Of a DNA stretch of 64,000 nt, positions 9,190 through 18,260 are shown piece after piece. The notes under the pieces are model-generated. The model was not told where the DNA came from. It searched no databases and saw nothing but the letters and a program-made list of their open reading frames with translations. Within the stretch, counting starts at the first letter, position 1; every line of letters begins with the position of its first letter. A program made the position numbers and the translations under genes. The stretch is from Clostridium_AM sp900759715. Its GTDB lineage: Bacteria > Bacillota > Clostridia > Clostridiales > Clostridiaceae. The stretch is taken from the NCBI GenBank assembly GCA_900759715.1, contig CAAEXF010000016.1:19081-83080 (forward strand), in the 5' to 3' direction.

Positions 9190-10032
9190 ATGTTAATAAA
9201 GGCTTATGCAAAGATTAATATATCCTTAGATGTTGTAGGAAAAAGAGAAGATGGATATCATCTTTTAAAAATGATAATGCAAACTATAGATTTATATGAT
9301 CATATAAACATTAAAAAATACGATAATGGTATAAAGCTAGCCTGTAATAAAGCATACGTGCCAACTGATGAAAGAAATCTAGCTTATAAAGCAGCGGATC
9401 TTTTTATAAATACCTATGACATAGATGGCGGGGTAGAAATATATCTTAAAAAGAATATACCTGTAGCGGCAGGGCTTGCGGGTGGTAGTACAGATGCAGC
9501 AGCGGTATTAAAAGCTATGAGAAACCTATATAAGCCAGAGATATCAGATGATGAACTTATGAAATTAGGATTAAAGATAGGTGCAGATGTTCCCTATTGT
9601 ATAGTAGGGGGAACCGCTCTTTGCGAAGGTATAGGGGAAAAGATAACTAGGCTTCCCACATTTAAAAATCATATACTAATAGTGGTTAAACCATCTTTTG
9701 GTGTATCAACTAAAGAAGTATATAAGAATTTAGATATTAGTAAAATAAATAAACATCCAGACACTGAACTTTTAATAAGAAGCATGGAAGAAGAGAACTT
9801 ATTTAAAGTAAGTAAGAATATGAAGAATGTCTTAGAAAATGTTACTTTAAGAAAACACACAATAATAAAGAACATTAAAAAAGAACTTTTAGACATGGGA
9901 GCAATGGGTGCACTTATGAGTGGTAGCGGCCCTACAGTATTTGCATTCTTCGAGGATATTCTAAAAGCGCAGATTTGTTATGATAAGATTAAAAAGAAGT
10001 ATAAGGAAGTTTTTATAACAAGAACAATTTAA
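9190..10032 (+). CDS. ispE: 4-diphosphocytidyl-2-C-methyl-D-erythritol kinase
   Basis: 280 residues of the GHMP kinase superfamily. The N-terminus KAYAKINISLDVVGKREDGYH and the ATP-binding PVAAGLAGGSTDAAAVL (residues 94-110) are diagnostic of IspE, as is the C-terminal ALMSGSGPTVFAFF. It phosphorylates CDP-methylerythritol in the MEP route to isoprenoids, so this organism makes isoprenoids by the non-mevalonate pathway. A CTCGGAGGG ribosome site precedes the ATG. It is flanked by hairpins on both sides and appears monocistronic. A small inverted-repeat element lies at its 3' end. Confidence 0.96.
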   Translation: MLIKAYAKINISLDVVGKREDGYHLLKMIMQTIDLYDHINIKKYDNGIKLACNKAYVPTDERNLAYKAADLFINTYDIDGGVEIYLKKNIPVAAGLAGGSTDAAAVLKAMRNLYKPEISDDELMKLGLKIGADVPYCIVGGTALCEGIGEKITRLPTFKNHILIVVKPSFGVSTKEVYKNLDISKINKHPDTELLIRSMEEENLFKVSKNMKNVLENVTLRKHTIIKNIKKELLDMGAMGALMSGSGPTVFAFFEDILKAQICYDKIKKKYKEVFITRTI

Positions 10033-10075
10033 AGTATCTGAAAGAAAATGACTAGTTATTTTTTTGAAGATGCCT
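10032..10075. repeat. AGGCATCT inverted-repeat element, copy 1 (reverse orientation)
   Basis: 44 bp, ending AAGATGCCT and beginning AAGTATCT, with ACTAGTTATT in the middle. On the minus strand it reads AGGCATCTTCAAAAAAATAA, matching copies at 18047-18114 and 62626-62676. It overlaps the last bases of the ispE stop codon region. Confidence 0.8.
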
Positions 10076-10090
10076 AAAGGCAAATATAAG

Positions 10091-10136
10091 AAGATGGAAC
10101 TAAGTTTTGAATAATTTAGTTTCATCTTTTTTTATA
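10091..10136 (+). terminator. Terminator after ispE
   Basis: AAGATGGAACTAA (10091-10103) pairs with TTAGTTTCATCTT (10116-10128, one G-U), followed by a T-run. Confidence 0.85.
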
Positions 10137-10213
10137 TTTCCTTAGAATGAATAAATATCTTTTTAGAAGCTAAAAATAATTTAAGGTTACCAAAAGTATT
10201 AGGAGTGAATGTT

Positions 10214-10405
10214 GTGAGAGTATTAGGTTTATATGATAAGTATTTTTTAACACTTATGATTATACAAGGATTCATATTAATTATAGATTCAAAAAAATTT
10301 TTTAAATGGAATATGAGGGATACTGCAAGAAAAGCAAAGTCTATAGGAATAGGTATCATAATAATTGGAATTATGCTGTATTTAGTAACAATGTATATTG
10401 CATAA
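10214..10405 (+). CDS. Small membrane protein (CLC_0170-like)
   Basis: 63 residues with two hydrophobic segments (about 10-25 and 44-61) separated by a basic loop KKFFKWNMRDTARKAKS, so a two-pass membrane protein is likely. It resembles the short clostridial family I remember as CLC_0170; no function is known. GTG at 10214 is preferred because AGGAG at 10201-10205 is 8 nt upstream, while the in-frame GTG at 10205 overlaps that ribosome site. It stands just before the germinant receptor operon but is separated from it by two hairpins. Confidence 0.7.
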   Translation: MRVLGLYDKYFLTLMIIQGFILIIDSKKFFKWNMRDTARKAKSIGIGIIIIGIMLYLVTMYIA

Positions 10406-10410
10406 AGTGA

Positions 10411-10535
10411 AACTTGAATCAGATGGGATTTTAAATCCCAACTGATTCTTAGTTGAACGAATGCAGGAACTTACTGCCACTTATACCGCCGCTTAAAAAA
10501 AGCGGCGGTGTTAGCGGCAGTTAGGTATCGTATAA
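10411..10535. repeat. Structured intergenic element, copy 1 of 2
   Basis: A first hairpin (GAATCAG..CTGATTC, arms of an extended stem at 10416-10449) is followed by TTAG, then by a GC-rich hairpin (ACTGCC 10473-10478 with GGCAGT further 3', and ACCGCCGCTT with AAGCGGCGGT inside it). GC content is far above the surroundings. The same layout recurs at 54583-54760 with different but compensating stem bases. No T-run follows, so it is not a plain terminator. Function unknown. Confidence 0.7.
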
Positions 10536-10581
10536 AGTGTTTAGTAACATATTTCAACATGATAAAAGGAAGTGATGATTT

Positions 10582-12042
10582 TTGAAAGAAGAAATAAGAG
10601 ATAAAATATCTCTAAAAGCTCAAGAAAACCTATCTTATGTCAAGAACTTATTGAAAAACAGTTCGGATATAGTATTCAGAGAATTTTACATAGGAAAGCT
10701 TAAATCTGCATTAATATATGTAGATGGAATGGCAGATAAGAACTTATTAGATGACTATGTATTAGAAACTCTAATGGTAATAGGGTCAGATATAGCAGAA
10801 GTAGAAAAAATAAAAGATAAAATACTTACTGTCTCGGATATAAGAGAAGTAAAAAAACTTAGTGAAGGCATTAATGCAATGCTTTCCGGAGACACATTAA
10901 TGTTTATTGATGGTCTTGAAGTATGTTATGTTATTGCATCTCGTTTATGGCCTGCAAGAGGAGTGTCAGAGCCATCAGGTGAAACAGTAATTAGAGGTGG
11001 CAGAGATGGCTTTACAGAAACAATAAGGTTTAATACTGCTTTAGTGAGGAGAAGAATAAAAGATACAAGGCTTAAAGTGGAATCTAAGATTTTAGGGGTA
11101 AGATCTAAGAGTGATTCAGTTGTTATGTACATCGATGACATTGTAAATAAAAAGGTTCTAGAAGAGCTTTTTAGTAGATTAGAAAAAATAGATATAGATG
11201 CTATTTTGGATAGTGGATATGTAGAGCAATTTATAGAAGATAATAAGTGGTCCCTTTTTCCGCAAGTACAAAGCACAGAGAGGCCAGATGTGGTGGCAGC
11301 AGCTTTGTATGAAGGAAGAATTGCCATACTTGTAGATAACTCACCCTTTGCTCTTATTGTACCAACTACAATGTCGGCAATGTTTCAATCACCTGATGAT
11401 TATTATCAGAGATGGATATACGGGTCTATTATAAGACTTGTAAGAGTTTTCTCCATTTTTGCAGCACTAATGCTTCCAGCCCTTTATGTTGCTGTTACTT
11501 CCTTTCATCCTGCTATAATTCCCACAAAATTAGCATACTTTATTGCTGCGTCAAGGGAAGGAGTGCCATTCCCAGCTTTTGTAGAAGCATTAATTATGGA
11601 ATTTAACCTTGCATTTATAATTGAATCAACAGCTAGACTTCCTAAGGCTATTGGATCTACAGTAGGAATAGTAGGAGGACTTATCATAGGTCAGGCTGCA
11701 GTAACAGCCGGGATTGTAAGTCCTATAATGATAATTATAGTTTCTGTAACAGCTATTACAAGTTTTACAACTCCAAATTATGAAATGGCATCTGCTCTTA
11801 GAATACTAAGATTTATATTAATAATATTTGCTGCAGTTATAGGGCTTTATGGAATTATGCTTGGAATAATTCTGATATTAATACACTTAGTAAGATTAAA
11901 GAGCTTTAATATACCTTATTTAGCTCCAGTAGTTAATCCAGATATTGATGACTTTAAGGACTCATTTATGAGATTCCCTATTAGATTTTATAAAAAGAGA
12001 CCTGGATTTATGAATACAGGAGATAAAGTAAGACAGAAGTAG
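10582..12042 (+). CDS. gerKA: Spore germination receptor A subunit (GerKA/GerA family)
   Basis: 486 residues. The soluble N-terminal part (1-280) carries FIDGLEVCYVIASRLWPARGV and ESKILGVRSKSDSVVMYIDDI and ends in an acidic/aromatic PDDYYQRW segment. The C-terminal half has about five membrane helices (LPALYVAVTSFHPAIIPT, GIVGGLIIGQAAVTAG). This is the GerAA subunit of nutrient-sensing germinant receptors in the spore inner membrane. Start TTG at 10582 follows AAAGGAAGTGAT. It heads an A-B-C operon with 16 and 3 bp gaps. Family certain; gerK rather than another receptor name is by analogy, and the germinant is unknown. Confidence 0.9.
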   Translation: MKEEIRDKISLKAQENLSYVKNLLKNSSDIVFREFYIGKLKSALIYVDGMADKNLLDDYVLETLMVIGSDIAEVEKIKDKILTVSDIREVKKLSEGINAMLSGDTLMFIDGLEVCYVIASRLWPARGVSEPSGETVIRGGRDGFTETIRFNTALVRRRIKDTRLKVESKILGVRSKSDSVVMYIDDIVNKKVLEELFSRLEKIDIDAILDSGYVEQFIEDNKWSLFPQVQSTERPDVVAAALYEGRIAILVDNSPFALIVPTTMSAMFQSPDDYYQRWIYGSIIRLVRVFSIFAALMLPALYVAVTSFHPAIIPTKLAYFIAASREGVPFPAFVEALIMEFNLAFIIESTARLPKAIGSTVGIVGGLIIGQAAVTAGIVSPIMIIIVSVTAITSFTTPNYEMASALRILRFILIIFAAVIGLYGIMLGIILILIHLVRLKSFNIPYLAPVVNPDIDDFKDSFMRFPIRFYKKRPGFMNTGDKVRQK

Positions 12043-12058
12043 AGGTGGTATATCTTTT

Positions 12059-13159
12059 ATGAATGATAAAGAATTTATTACACCTTATGGCTTGTTTGTA
12101 ACTATTGTAGTAACTGTTATAGGGGTAGGTGTTTTTTCCTTCCCTAGAGATGTGACAGCAAATGCTGGTACTGATGGCTGGATTATAACATTAGTTAGTG
12201 GAGCCGTAAGCTATTTATTAATTTTTATTGCCATAAAGGCAATAAAAAACAATAATTATGGTAAGTTATATTATATTCTGAGATTTAACTTTGGCAGGCT
12301 AATAGGTTCTATATTAGCATTAATTTTTATTACATATAATGTTTTTGCTGTATCTATAGGTATGAGAGTTTTTATAGAAGTAATAAAGATGTATTTACTT
12401 CAAAAGACTCCTACAGAATTTTTAATTTTAGTTACAATACTTACTGGCGTATACATAATAAGGGGAGAAGTAGGAAGCTTAGTGAAATTTAACGAATTTG
12501 CTTTTTGGATAATGTTTATTCCTATTACTCTTGTACTTTTACTTACTTTAAACAAAACAGACTTTACTAATATTTTTCCGATACTTAATAGCACTCCAAA
12601 TGAATATGTAAAAGCGTTAAGTACAACTGTCTATAGTTTTGGAGGGATTGGAATAGTTTATTTGATCCTCCCATTTATGAAGAATAAGAAGTCTATACCT
12701 AAAATTGCTGTGAAAAGTATTATGTTTATAACAATATTTTATGCAGTTATAGTGGTATTTTGTTTGGCTGTCTTTGCTAAGGAGCAAACAAAAACTTTAT
12801 TGTGGCCTACTATTACTCTAATAAAATCTATAGATATACCCGGAACCTTTATAGAAAGATGGGAAGGAGTAGTAATGGCATTGTGGGCAATATTTTATTT
12901 TACTACTTTCATAAATTCATATTATTTGTCTGCAGATGTACTTAAAGATATGTTTAATTTACATGACATAAAGCTTTCATCAGCTTTAATAATACCTTTT
13001 ATATATGCAATAGCTTTATACCCTGAGAACATAGCTGAAGTTTATGATGTTAGCAATAGTGTATCACCTTATTTAGCAACCTTTAGCTTGGTTATACTTC
13101 CTTTGTTACTTTTTATTAAAAAACCCTCAAAAAAAGGCTTAAAGGAGGGTGAATGTTAG
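12059..13159 (+). CDS. gerKB: Spore germination receptor B subunit (GerKB, APC-type permease)
   Basis: 366 residues, almost wholly hydrophobic with about ten membrane spans, beginning ITPYGLFVTIVVTVIGVGVFSFP, the usual start of the GerAB/spore germination permease family (APC superfamily). GerAB subunits bind the germinant and probably pass ions. ATG 12059 follows AGAGGTGG. Lies between the A and C subunits. Confidence 0.9.
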   Translation: MNDKEFITPYGLFVTIVVTVIGVGVFSFPRDVTANAGTDGWIITLVSGAVSYLLIFIAIKAIKNNNYGKLYYILRFNFGRLIGSILALIFITYNVFAVSIGMRVFIEVIKMYLLQKTPTEFLILVTILTGVYIIRGEVGSLVKFNEFAFWIMFIPITLVLLLTLNKTDFTNIFPILNSTPNEYVKALSTTVYSFGGIGIVYLILPFMKNKKSIPKIAVKSIMFITIFYAVIVVFCLAVFAKEQTKTLLWPTITLIKSIDIPGTFIERWEGVVMALWAIFYFTTFINSYYLSADVLKDMFNLHDIKLSSALIIPFIYAIALYPENIAEVYDVSNSVSPYLATFSLVILPLLLFIKKPSKKGLKEGEC

Positions 13160-13162
13160 AGT

Positions 13163-14338
13163 ATGAAATATAAAAAAGTTATAATTATTATATTATCATG
13201 TATTTTGTTAAGTGGGTGCTGGGACAAAATTGAAATAGACAGAAGGAGTCTTATATCAATTATAAGCGTTGATATAGGCGAGCAGGCTGGTAAGGAAAAA
13301 GAATTAAAAAACTTAAGCCCTGACGAACCATTTACGGGTATGGACCTAAAAAAGCTTAAGGTAACTTTTGGTGCTCCAGATATAAGCCAGCTAGGACCAG
13401 ATAAAGGTGGAACAGCAAAGGATATGTATACAACTACTGATGCCTATTCAATGCAGGATGCGGTGGATAAAGTAGCGTTAAAAAGCAGTAGGGATATAAG
13501 CTTTAGTCATATAAAACTTTTAGTGTTGAGTAAAGACTTAACAACATATCCTGAAATTCTAAAAGAAATTGTAGATTATCTTCAAAGAGAACCTTCTTTA
13601 AATAGAAATATGTATGTTGTAATATCTGATGGAAAAGCAGAAGAATATATAAAACATAAACCTACAATGGAAAAGAACATTGAGAATTATATAAGTGGTC
13701 TTATAGAAAATACTACTAGAAGGACTTCAATATTACCAGTAACTCTAAATGAATTTTTAACCTTATTAAGTGAAAATGGAAATGCAATGCTTCCTCGTAT
13801 GACTATAGAAAAGGATAAAAATGAGTTAGGAATATCAGGTGTGTCAATAATTAAAGACTATAAATATAAGGGAGACTTATCTGCTATAGAAACAGCAAAT
13901 TTAGAAATGCTAAGAGGTAAAATAAAAGGAGGAAGAAAAACGATATATAAGAATGGCCACCCTGTAGACATTGTAATTGATGGCGTAGAAAGAAAGATAT
14001 CAATGGATAATCAACAAGGGAAACTTACATTTAATATCTCTTTAGACATTGAGGGTGAATTAAAAGATTATTATGTTGATGGTGAAATATTCTCCAGGAA
14101 TATGCTTCAATCATTACAACAAAATCTAAATAATTCTGTAAAACAGGAATGTGCGCAGGTAGTTCAAATTACTCAAAGAGAATTTGGAGTTGATCCTATA
14201 GGAGTAAGAGAATACGTTGAGAAGTATCATCCATCACTATGGAAACAAATTGAAAATAATTGGTCCGAGGTATATAGCAGTGCAACTATCAATGTAATTG
14301 TTAATAGTAATATAAGAAGAATAGGTGTAGTTAAATAA
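13163..14338 (+). CDS. gerKC: Spore germination receptor C subunit (GerKC lipoprotein)
   Basis: 391 residues with a lipoprotein signal: KKVIIIILSCILLSGCWD, lipobox LSGC with Cys at residue 19, then the family-typical WDKIEIDRRSLI. The rest is the three-domain GerAC ectodomain, ending in a YSSATINVIVNSNIRR strand. It anchors to the outer face of the spore inner membrane with the A and B subunits. It starts 3 bp after gerKB, after AAAGGAGGGTGAA. Subunit order is A-B-C, unlike the gerKA-KC arrangement of Clostridium perfringens. Confidence 0.92.
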   Translation: MKYKKVIIIILSCILLSGCWDKIEIDRRSLISIISVDIGEQAGKEKELKNLSPDEPFTGMDLKKLKVTFGAPDISQLGPDKGGTAKDMYTTTDAYSMQDAVDKVALKSSRDISFSHIKLLVLSKDLTTYPEILKEIVDYLQREPSLNRNMYVVISDGKAEEYIKHKPTMEKNIENYISGLIENTTRRTSILPVTLNEFLTLLSENGNAMLPRMTIEKDKNELGISGVSIIKDYKYKGDLSAIETANLEMLRGKIKGGRKTIYKNGHPVDIVIDGVERKISMDNQQGKLTFNISLDIEGELKDYYVDGEIFSRNMLQSLQQNLNNSVKQECAQVVQITQREFGVDPIGVREYVEKYHPSLWKQIENNWSEVYSSATINVIVNSNIRRIGVVK

Positions 14339-14419
14339 TTATTTTTTTAAAGTGAATATAACTATAATACTTGTCTATAATATGAATAGTAATTAAGAAG
14401 ATAATGGGGGATGTTAATA

Positions 14420-15067
14420 ATGAAAAAGATTCTAGTAATTATTGTTTGTATTTTAGCTATATTCACTTTAAATTCAAATAAAATACAAGTTAAGAGTGAG
14501 TCGGTACAGCAAGATATAGCATCTAAGATTATAAGATTTCATGTAATTGCTAACAGTGATTCAAAAAGTGACCAAGCTTTAAAATTAAAAGTAAGAGATA
14601 AAGTTTTAGAATATATTCAACCTAAGCTTAAAAAATCAAAAAGTATAGAAGAATCAAGAAGAATTATTAAAGAAAATGATAAGCAAATAATAGATATAGC
14701 CAACAAGACTATAAAAGATAATGGATATAGTTATTCTGTAAAAACTACTTTATCTAATGAAAATTTTCCTATAAAAACATACGGCAATATTACATTGCCA
14801 CAAGGCAAATATGAGGCTTATAGGATAATTATAGGTGAGGGTAGAGGTCAAAATTGGTGGTGTGTAATGTTTCCGCCTCTATGCTTTGTTGATATCACAA
14901 AAGGTGAGGTTTCCTATAAAGAAACAGAAGCTGAGATGAAAATGGTGCTGACTCCAGAAGAGTATAAGATAGTAAATAACGAAACAGATAAAACAAAAGA
15001 GAATGACATAAAGATAAAATTTAAAATATTAGAAGTACTAAAAGATAAGAAAAATCCAGCTCGATAA
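14420..15067 (+). CDS. spoIIR: Stage II sporulation protein R
   Basis: 215 residues. The N-terminal signal segment is KKILVIIVCILAIFTLNS; the SpoIIR core has RFHVIANSDSKSDQALKLKVRD (residues 41-62, broken here for length) and GQNWWCVMFPPLCFVD (about 143-158). SpoIIR is made in the forespore under SigF and secreted into the intermembrane space, where it triggers SpoIIGA to process pro-SigE. ATG 14420 sits 9 nt after GGGGG; the ATG at 14411 is too close to it. A bidirectional hairpin overlaps its stop codon and serves the convergent gene too. Confidence 0.93.
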   Translation: MKKILVIIVCILAIFTLNSNKIQVKSESVQQDIASKIIRFHVIANSDSKSDQALKLKVRDKVLEYIQPKLKKSKSIEESRRIIKENDKQIIDIANKTIKDNGYSYSVKTTLSNENFPIKTYGNITLPQGKYEAYRIIIGEGRGQNWWCVMFPPLCFVDITKGEVSYKETEAEMKMVLTPEEYKIVNNETDKTKENDIKIKFKILEVLKDKKNPAR

Positions 15068-15082
15068 AAGCTGGATTTTTAA
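15051..15082. terminator. Bidirectional terminator between spoIIR and the convergent glycosyltransferase
   Basis: AAATCCAGCT (15052-15061) and AGCTGGATTT (15069-15078) form a perfect stem with A- and T-runs on the outer sides. It overlaps the last codons of spoIIR. Confidence 0.85.
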
Positions 15083-15083
15083 A

Positions 15084-16325
15084 TTACCAACAAAATAATT
15101 TGCTGGCTGTTTTCATGAAATATTTCTCTACAGATTTAAGAAATGTTTTGCTATGGCTATCTTTTTCGAAAATTTTTTCAGGAATCTTTACATTGTTATT
15201 TATATTGTTATTTTCTATAAGCAATTTTATTAGTTTATAAATATCATTTCCAGAGTGGGGCTTAGAAAATTTTCTGCAATTTTCCTTCATTAATTCTAGC
15301 TTTTCATGAGAATCTAATAAATCTTCAATTATCTCATTACAGTTGTTTATATCTGTAAGGTTAACTGCTAAATTGTGTTTTAGAAGAAATTGTGCATTTT
15401 TCTCCTCCTGACCTGGAATAGGAGAGAATAGTCCCAGAGGAATTTCACAAATTAAGGCTTCTGTTATGGTAATCCCACCAGGTTTGGTTAAAAGTAGATC
15501 ACAAGCTTGCATATACTTGTTAACTTTGTCAGTAAAGCCTATAATTCGTGTTTCCTTGGGTGAAAATTCTTTTAGTTTTATGAGCTCTTGATATAATTTT
15601 TTATTATTACCTGTTACTACAATTATTTGGATATCCTTTTCAATAGTAACCAATTTTTCATATATATCTGTAATTTTTCCCATTCCTAGGCTTCCGCCCA
15701 TAATGAGAATGGTAGTTTTATCTTCAGCGAGATCTAGATCTTTTAATGTAGTACACTTATCATATTTTTCAATAAAACAAGGTTTAACAGGTATACCCAA
15801 ATTATATATAGCATTTCTAGGAATGCCCTTGTTAGCTATATCCTCAACCATATCGCAATTAGAAACAACATATGCATCTATATGAGAATGAAGCCAAGAA
15901 CTATGGGAATAGTAGTCTGTAATTATTGAAATAGCAGGAATAGCTATTTTATATTTGTATTTCATTACAGATACCATTTCTGTTGAAAATGAATGAGTAC
16001 ATATTAAAATATCGGGACTATACTCATCTAATAAAGGCAGCAGTTTGTATGCCATAATTTCAAGGAACTTTGAACTTATGGTAGTAGCTAACCCATAATC
16101 TCCTTCAGAATGAGAATATAGTTTGCCATAAAGTGAAGGAGTTATTTTTATGGTTTTTAAATAACTCCCTATTACTACTTTATCTATTATTGGGTTTATA
16201 TATTTTAATGTATCAACAATTTTTACGTCTGATGATGAATCATTTAATTTTATGTAATCTCTTATAGCACCTGCTGCATGGCCATGACCACCGCCAGCAG
16301 AAACCGAAAGAATTAATACTTTCAT
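15084..16325 (-). CDS. MGDG synthase/UgtP-like processive glycosyltransferase
   Basis: 413 residues. The N-terminal MGDG-synthase domain has ILSVSAGGGHGHAAGAI (4-20), and the C-terminal GT28/MurG-like domain has LIMGGSLGMGKI (about 210) and the donor-binding LLTKPGGITITEA (about 290). Such enzymes add sugars from UDP-sugars to diacylglycerol to make glycolipids or lipoteichoic acid anchors at the inner face of the membrane. Minus-strand ATG at 16323-16325, with AGAAGGTGAT upstream. It stands alone between spoIIR and ypeB. Sugar and lipid specificity cannot be read from the sequence. Confidence 0.85.
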   Translation of the reverse strand: MKVLILSVSAGGGHGHAAGAIRDYIKLNDSSSDVKIVDTLKYINPIIDKVVIGSYLKTIKITPSLYGKLYSHSEGDYGLATTISSKFLEIMAYKLLPLLDEYSPDILICTHSFSTEMVSVMKYKYKIAIPAISIITDYYSHSSWLHSHIDAYVVSNCDMVEDIANKGIPRNAIYNLGIPVKPCFIEKYDKCTTLKDLDLAEDKTTILIMGGSLGMGKITDIYEKLVTIEKDIQIIVVTGNNKKLYQELIKLKEFSPKETRIIGFTDKVNKYMQACDLLLTKPGGITITEALICEIPLGLFSPIPGQEEKNAQFLLKHNLAVNLTDINNCNEIIEDLLDSHEKLELMKENCRKFSKPHSGNDIYKLIKLLIENNNINNNVKIPEKIFEKDSHSKTFLKSVEKYFMKTASKLFCW

Positions 16326-16616
16326 CTAATCACCTTCTGGTTAAGTATGTAATAACATTATAAAGGATGTATGAGTAATAATAAACTAATTTAAAAAACA
16401 ATTAAGAAAAAATTTATATTTATTAAGTTTCCCTTAATAGTATACTCATATACCAGCAAAATTTGCAAATCATTATTAGTTTTTTTAAACAAATTTGTAT
16501 AAGGTGAATAACAATTAGCTAAATACAGATAATATGAAATATAAATTTCTCAATATAATAGTACAAATTCAAATATAACGTAGTTACATTATACATAAAA
16601 GCTAGGAGGAGTTATT

Positions 16617-17993
16617 ATGAAAATAGCTAAGAAAAGAATGATATATACTGCTATAGTGACTTTAATAGTAGTTTTTTCAAGTACTTTTGCAATTCTTATG
16701 ACCCTTGAAAGAAATGACTATAGAAACTATTTGCAAGCAGACTATAGTAAAAGTATGTATGAACTAATAGATTCCGTGCAAAACATAAGAGTAAATTTGG
16801 GTAAGTCCGCTATAGTAGGATCCAGAGAACAAGAAATGGCTGTATTTTCTGAGATATTCAGATATGCATCTATGGCAAATGATAAAATACATTCTCTTCC
16901 TGTAACTCAAGAAGTTATAGGTGATACTAGTAAATTTTTATCTCAAGTAGGAGATTTTTGCTATGCTCTTGAAAGATCGTCGTCGGAAGGAAAACAGTTA
17001 AGTGATGCAGATTACGCTACTATAGATAAGTTGAAAAACCAGTCCTTTGCACTAGAACAACAGCTGAAAAAAGTTTCAACTGGCATCAATGAAGGAGACG
17101 TGAGATGGGGAGAAATAAGGAAGAAGATTACTGGCGTATTTGCTAGTGGAAATAAAGGAGAAATGTTAGCTGATAAATTTGGATCTATACAAAAGCAGGT
17201 AGCTCAATATCCAGCATTAATTTATGATGGACCTTTTTCTGACAATTCACTTCAAATTAATCCCAGAATTAATTCCCAGAAAGAGGTAACTCAAAGTCAA
17301 GCGGAGGATGTTGTTAGAAATATAATTGGAAAAGATAAAATTGAAACACTACAGGCATTAGCTGTTCAGGGTACAGGAAGAAGAGTAGATGTATATAGAT
17401 TTTCTGCAGCTATGAAAGGAAGAAAAAATAAAAATGAAAGAGTAGTATGTGAAGTAACTAAAAAGGGTGGAAAAATGCTATATTTGATAAATGATAGAGC
17501 TGTTGGAAATGCAAATATTGATGCTGCTAAGGCCACTGTTATTGGCTCAAATTATCTAAAGAATATAGGGTATAGCAATATGGTACCTACCTATACTCTG
17601 AATTATGGAAATGTTGCAGTAATAAATTATGTGTATATGCAGCAAAATGTTATAGTTTATCCTGATCAGTTAAAACTAAAAATTGCGCTAGATGACGGAA
17701 GTATAGTAGGTATTGAATCTGAAAAATATCTTGTAGCACATCAAGAAAATAGGAGTATACCGTCTCCAAAAGTAACTGCTGAGCAAGCAAAACAAAGGGT
17801 AGGGAAAAAGCTTAATATTACAAATGTAAGGCTTGCATTAATTCCGACAGAAACTAATAAAGAAGTCTTATGCTATGAATTTTCAGGAGACTATAAGGGA
17901 GATAACTATAAAGTATATATAGATGCCCAAACTGGATATGAACAAAGAATACTGCAAATTATAAATACCCCTAACGGACAGCTCACAATGTAG
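16617..17993 (+). CDS. ypeB: Germination protein YpeB
   Basis: 458 residues, full length. An N-terminal membrane anchor (MIYTAIVTLIVVFSSTFAILM) is followed by the YpeB helical domain (LERNDYRNYLQADYSKSMYE) and C-terminal PepSY-type repeats (SQAEDVVRNIIG, AAKATVIGSNYLKNIGY, TAEQAKQRVGKKLNI). YpeB normally stabilises the spore cortex lytic enzyme SleB, and the two genes are usually adjacent. Here no sleB lies on either side. GCTAGGAGG ribosome site. A forespore (SigG) promoter is expected in the 290-bp AT-rich upstream gap, but I could not identify one confidently. Confidence 0.92.
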   Translation: MKIAKKRMIYTAIVTLIVVFSSTFAILMTLERNDYRNYLQADYSKSMYELIDSVQNIRVNLGKSAIVGSREQEMAVFSEIFRYASMANDKIHSLPVTQEVIGDTSKFLSQVGDFCYALERSSSEGKQLSDADYATIDKLKNQSFALEQQLKKVSTGINEGDVRWGEIRKKITGVFASGNKGEMLADKFGSIQKQVAQYPALIYDGPFSDNSLQINPRINSQKEVTQSQAEDVVRNIIGKDKIETLQALAVQGTGRRVDVYRFSAAMKGRKNKNERVVCEVTKKGGKMLYLINDRAVGNANIDAAKATVIGSNYLKNIGYSNMVPTYTLNYGNVAVINYVYMQQNVIVYPDQLKLKIALDDGSIVGIESEKYLVAHQENRSIPSPKVTAEQAKQRVGKKLNITNVRLALIPTETNKEVLCYEFSGDYKGDNYKVYIDAQTGYEQRILQIINTPNGQLTM

Positions 17994-18044
17994 TTTAAAA
18001 TAAAAACTTTCGCATTTTTGGCGAGAGTTTTTATTTTAAATTTT
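17994..18044 (+). terminator. Terminator of ypeB
   Basis: A 20-bp stem with arms 17994-18013 and 18021-18040 (AAAACTTTCGC..GCGAGAGTTTT), starting right after the stop codon and rich in T at its 3' side. Confidence 0.85.
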
Positions 18045-18046
18045 TA

Positions 18047-18114
18047 AGGCATCTTCAAAAAATAACTAGCTAGTGTGTTAGCAGATTTAATTTGTCATTT
18101 TATTTTAGATACCT
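18047..18114. repeat. AGGCATCT inverted-repeat element, copy 2 (long form)
   Basis: 68 bp from AGGCATCTTCAAAAAATAAC to TTTTATTTTAGATACCT. The ends match copies at 10032-10075 and 62626-62676, with about 24 extra bases (GCTAGTGTGTTAGCAGATTT) inside. Confidence 0.75.
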
Positions 18115-18260
18115 AAATTACTTGATTATAAGAATACCTGTTGATAAACTAATGAAAATTAACTAAACTATTATTTAGAAGTTTTTGTAGTGAACCTTTA
18201 ATGTATTTATTATAGTTCATAGGCAAAAAAGTTAATTTTGATTTGAGAAAGGTGATAATA

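Noticed and set aside
10926..11327. Minus-strand open frame inside gerKA
   Set aside because: Shadow of the GerA coding sequence with Ser/Leu-rich composition and no support of its own.
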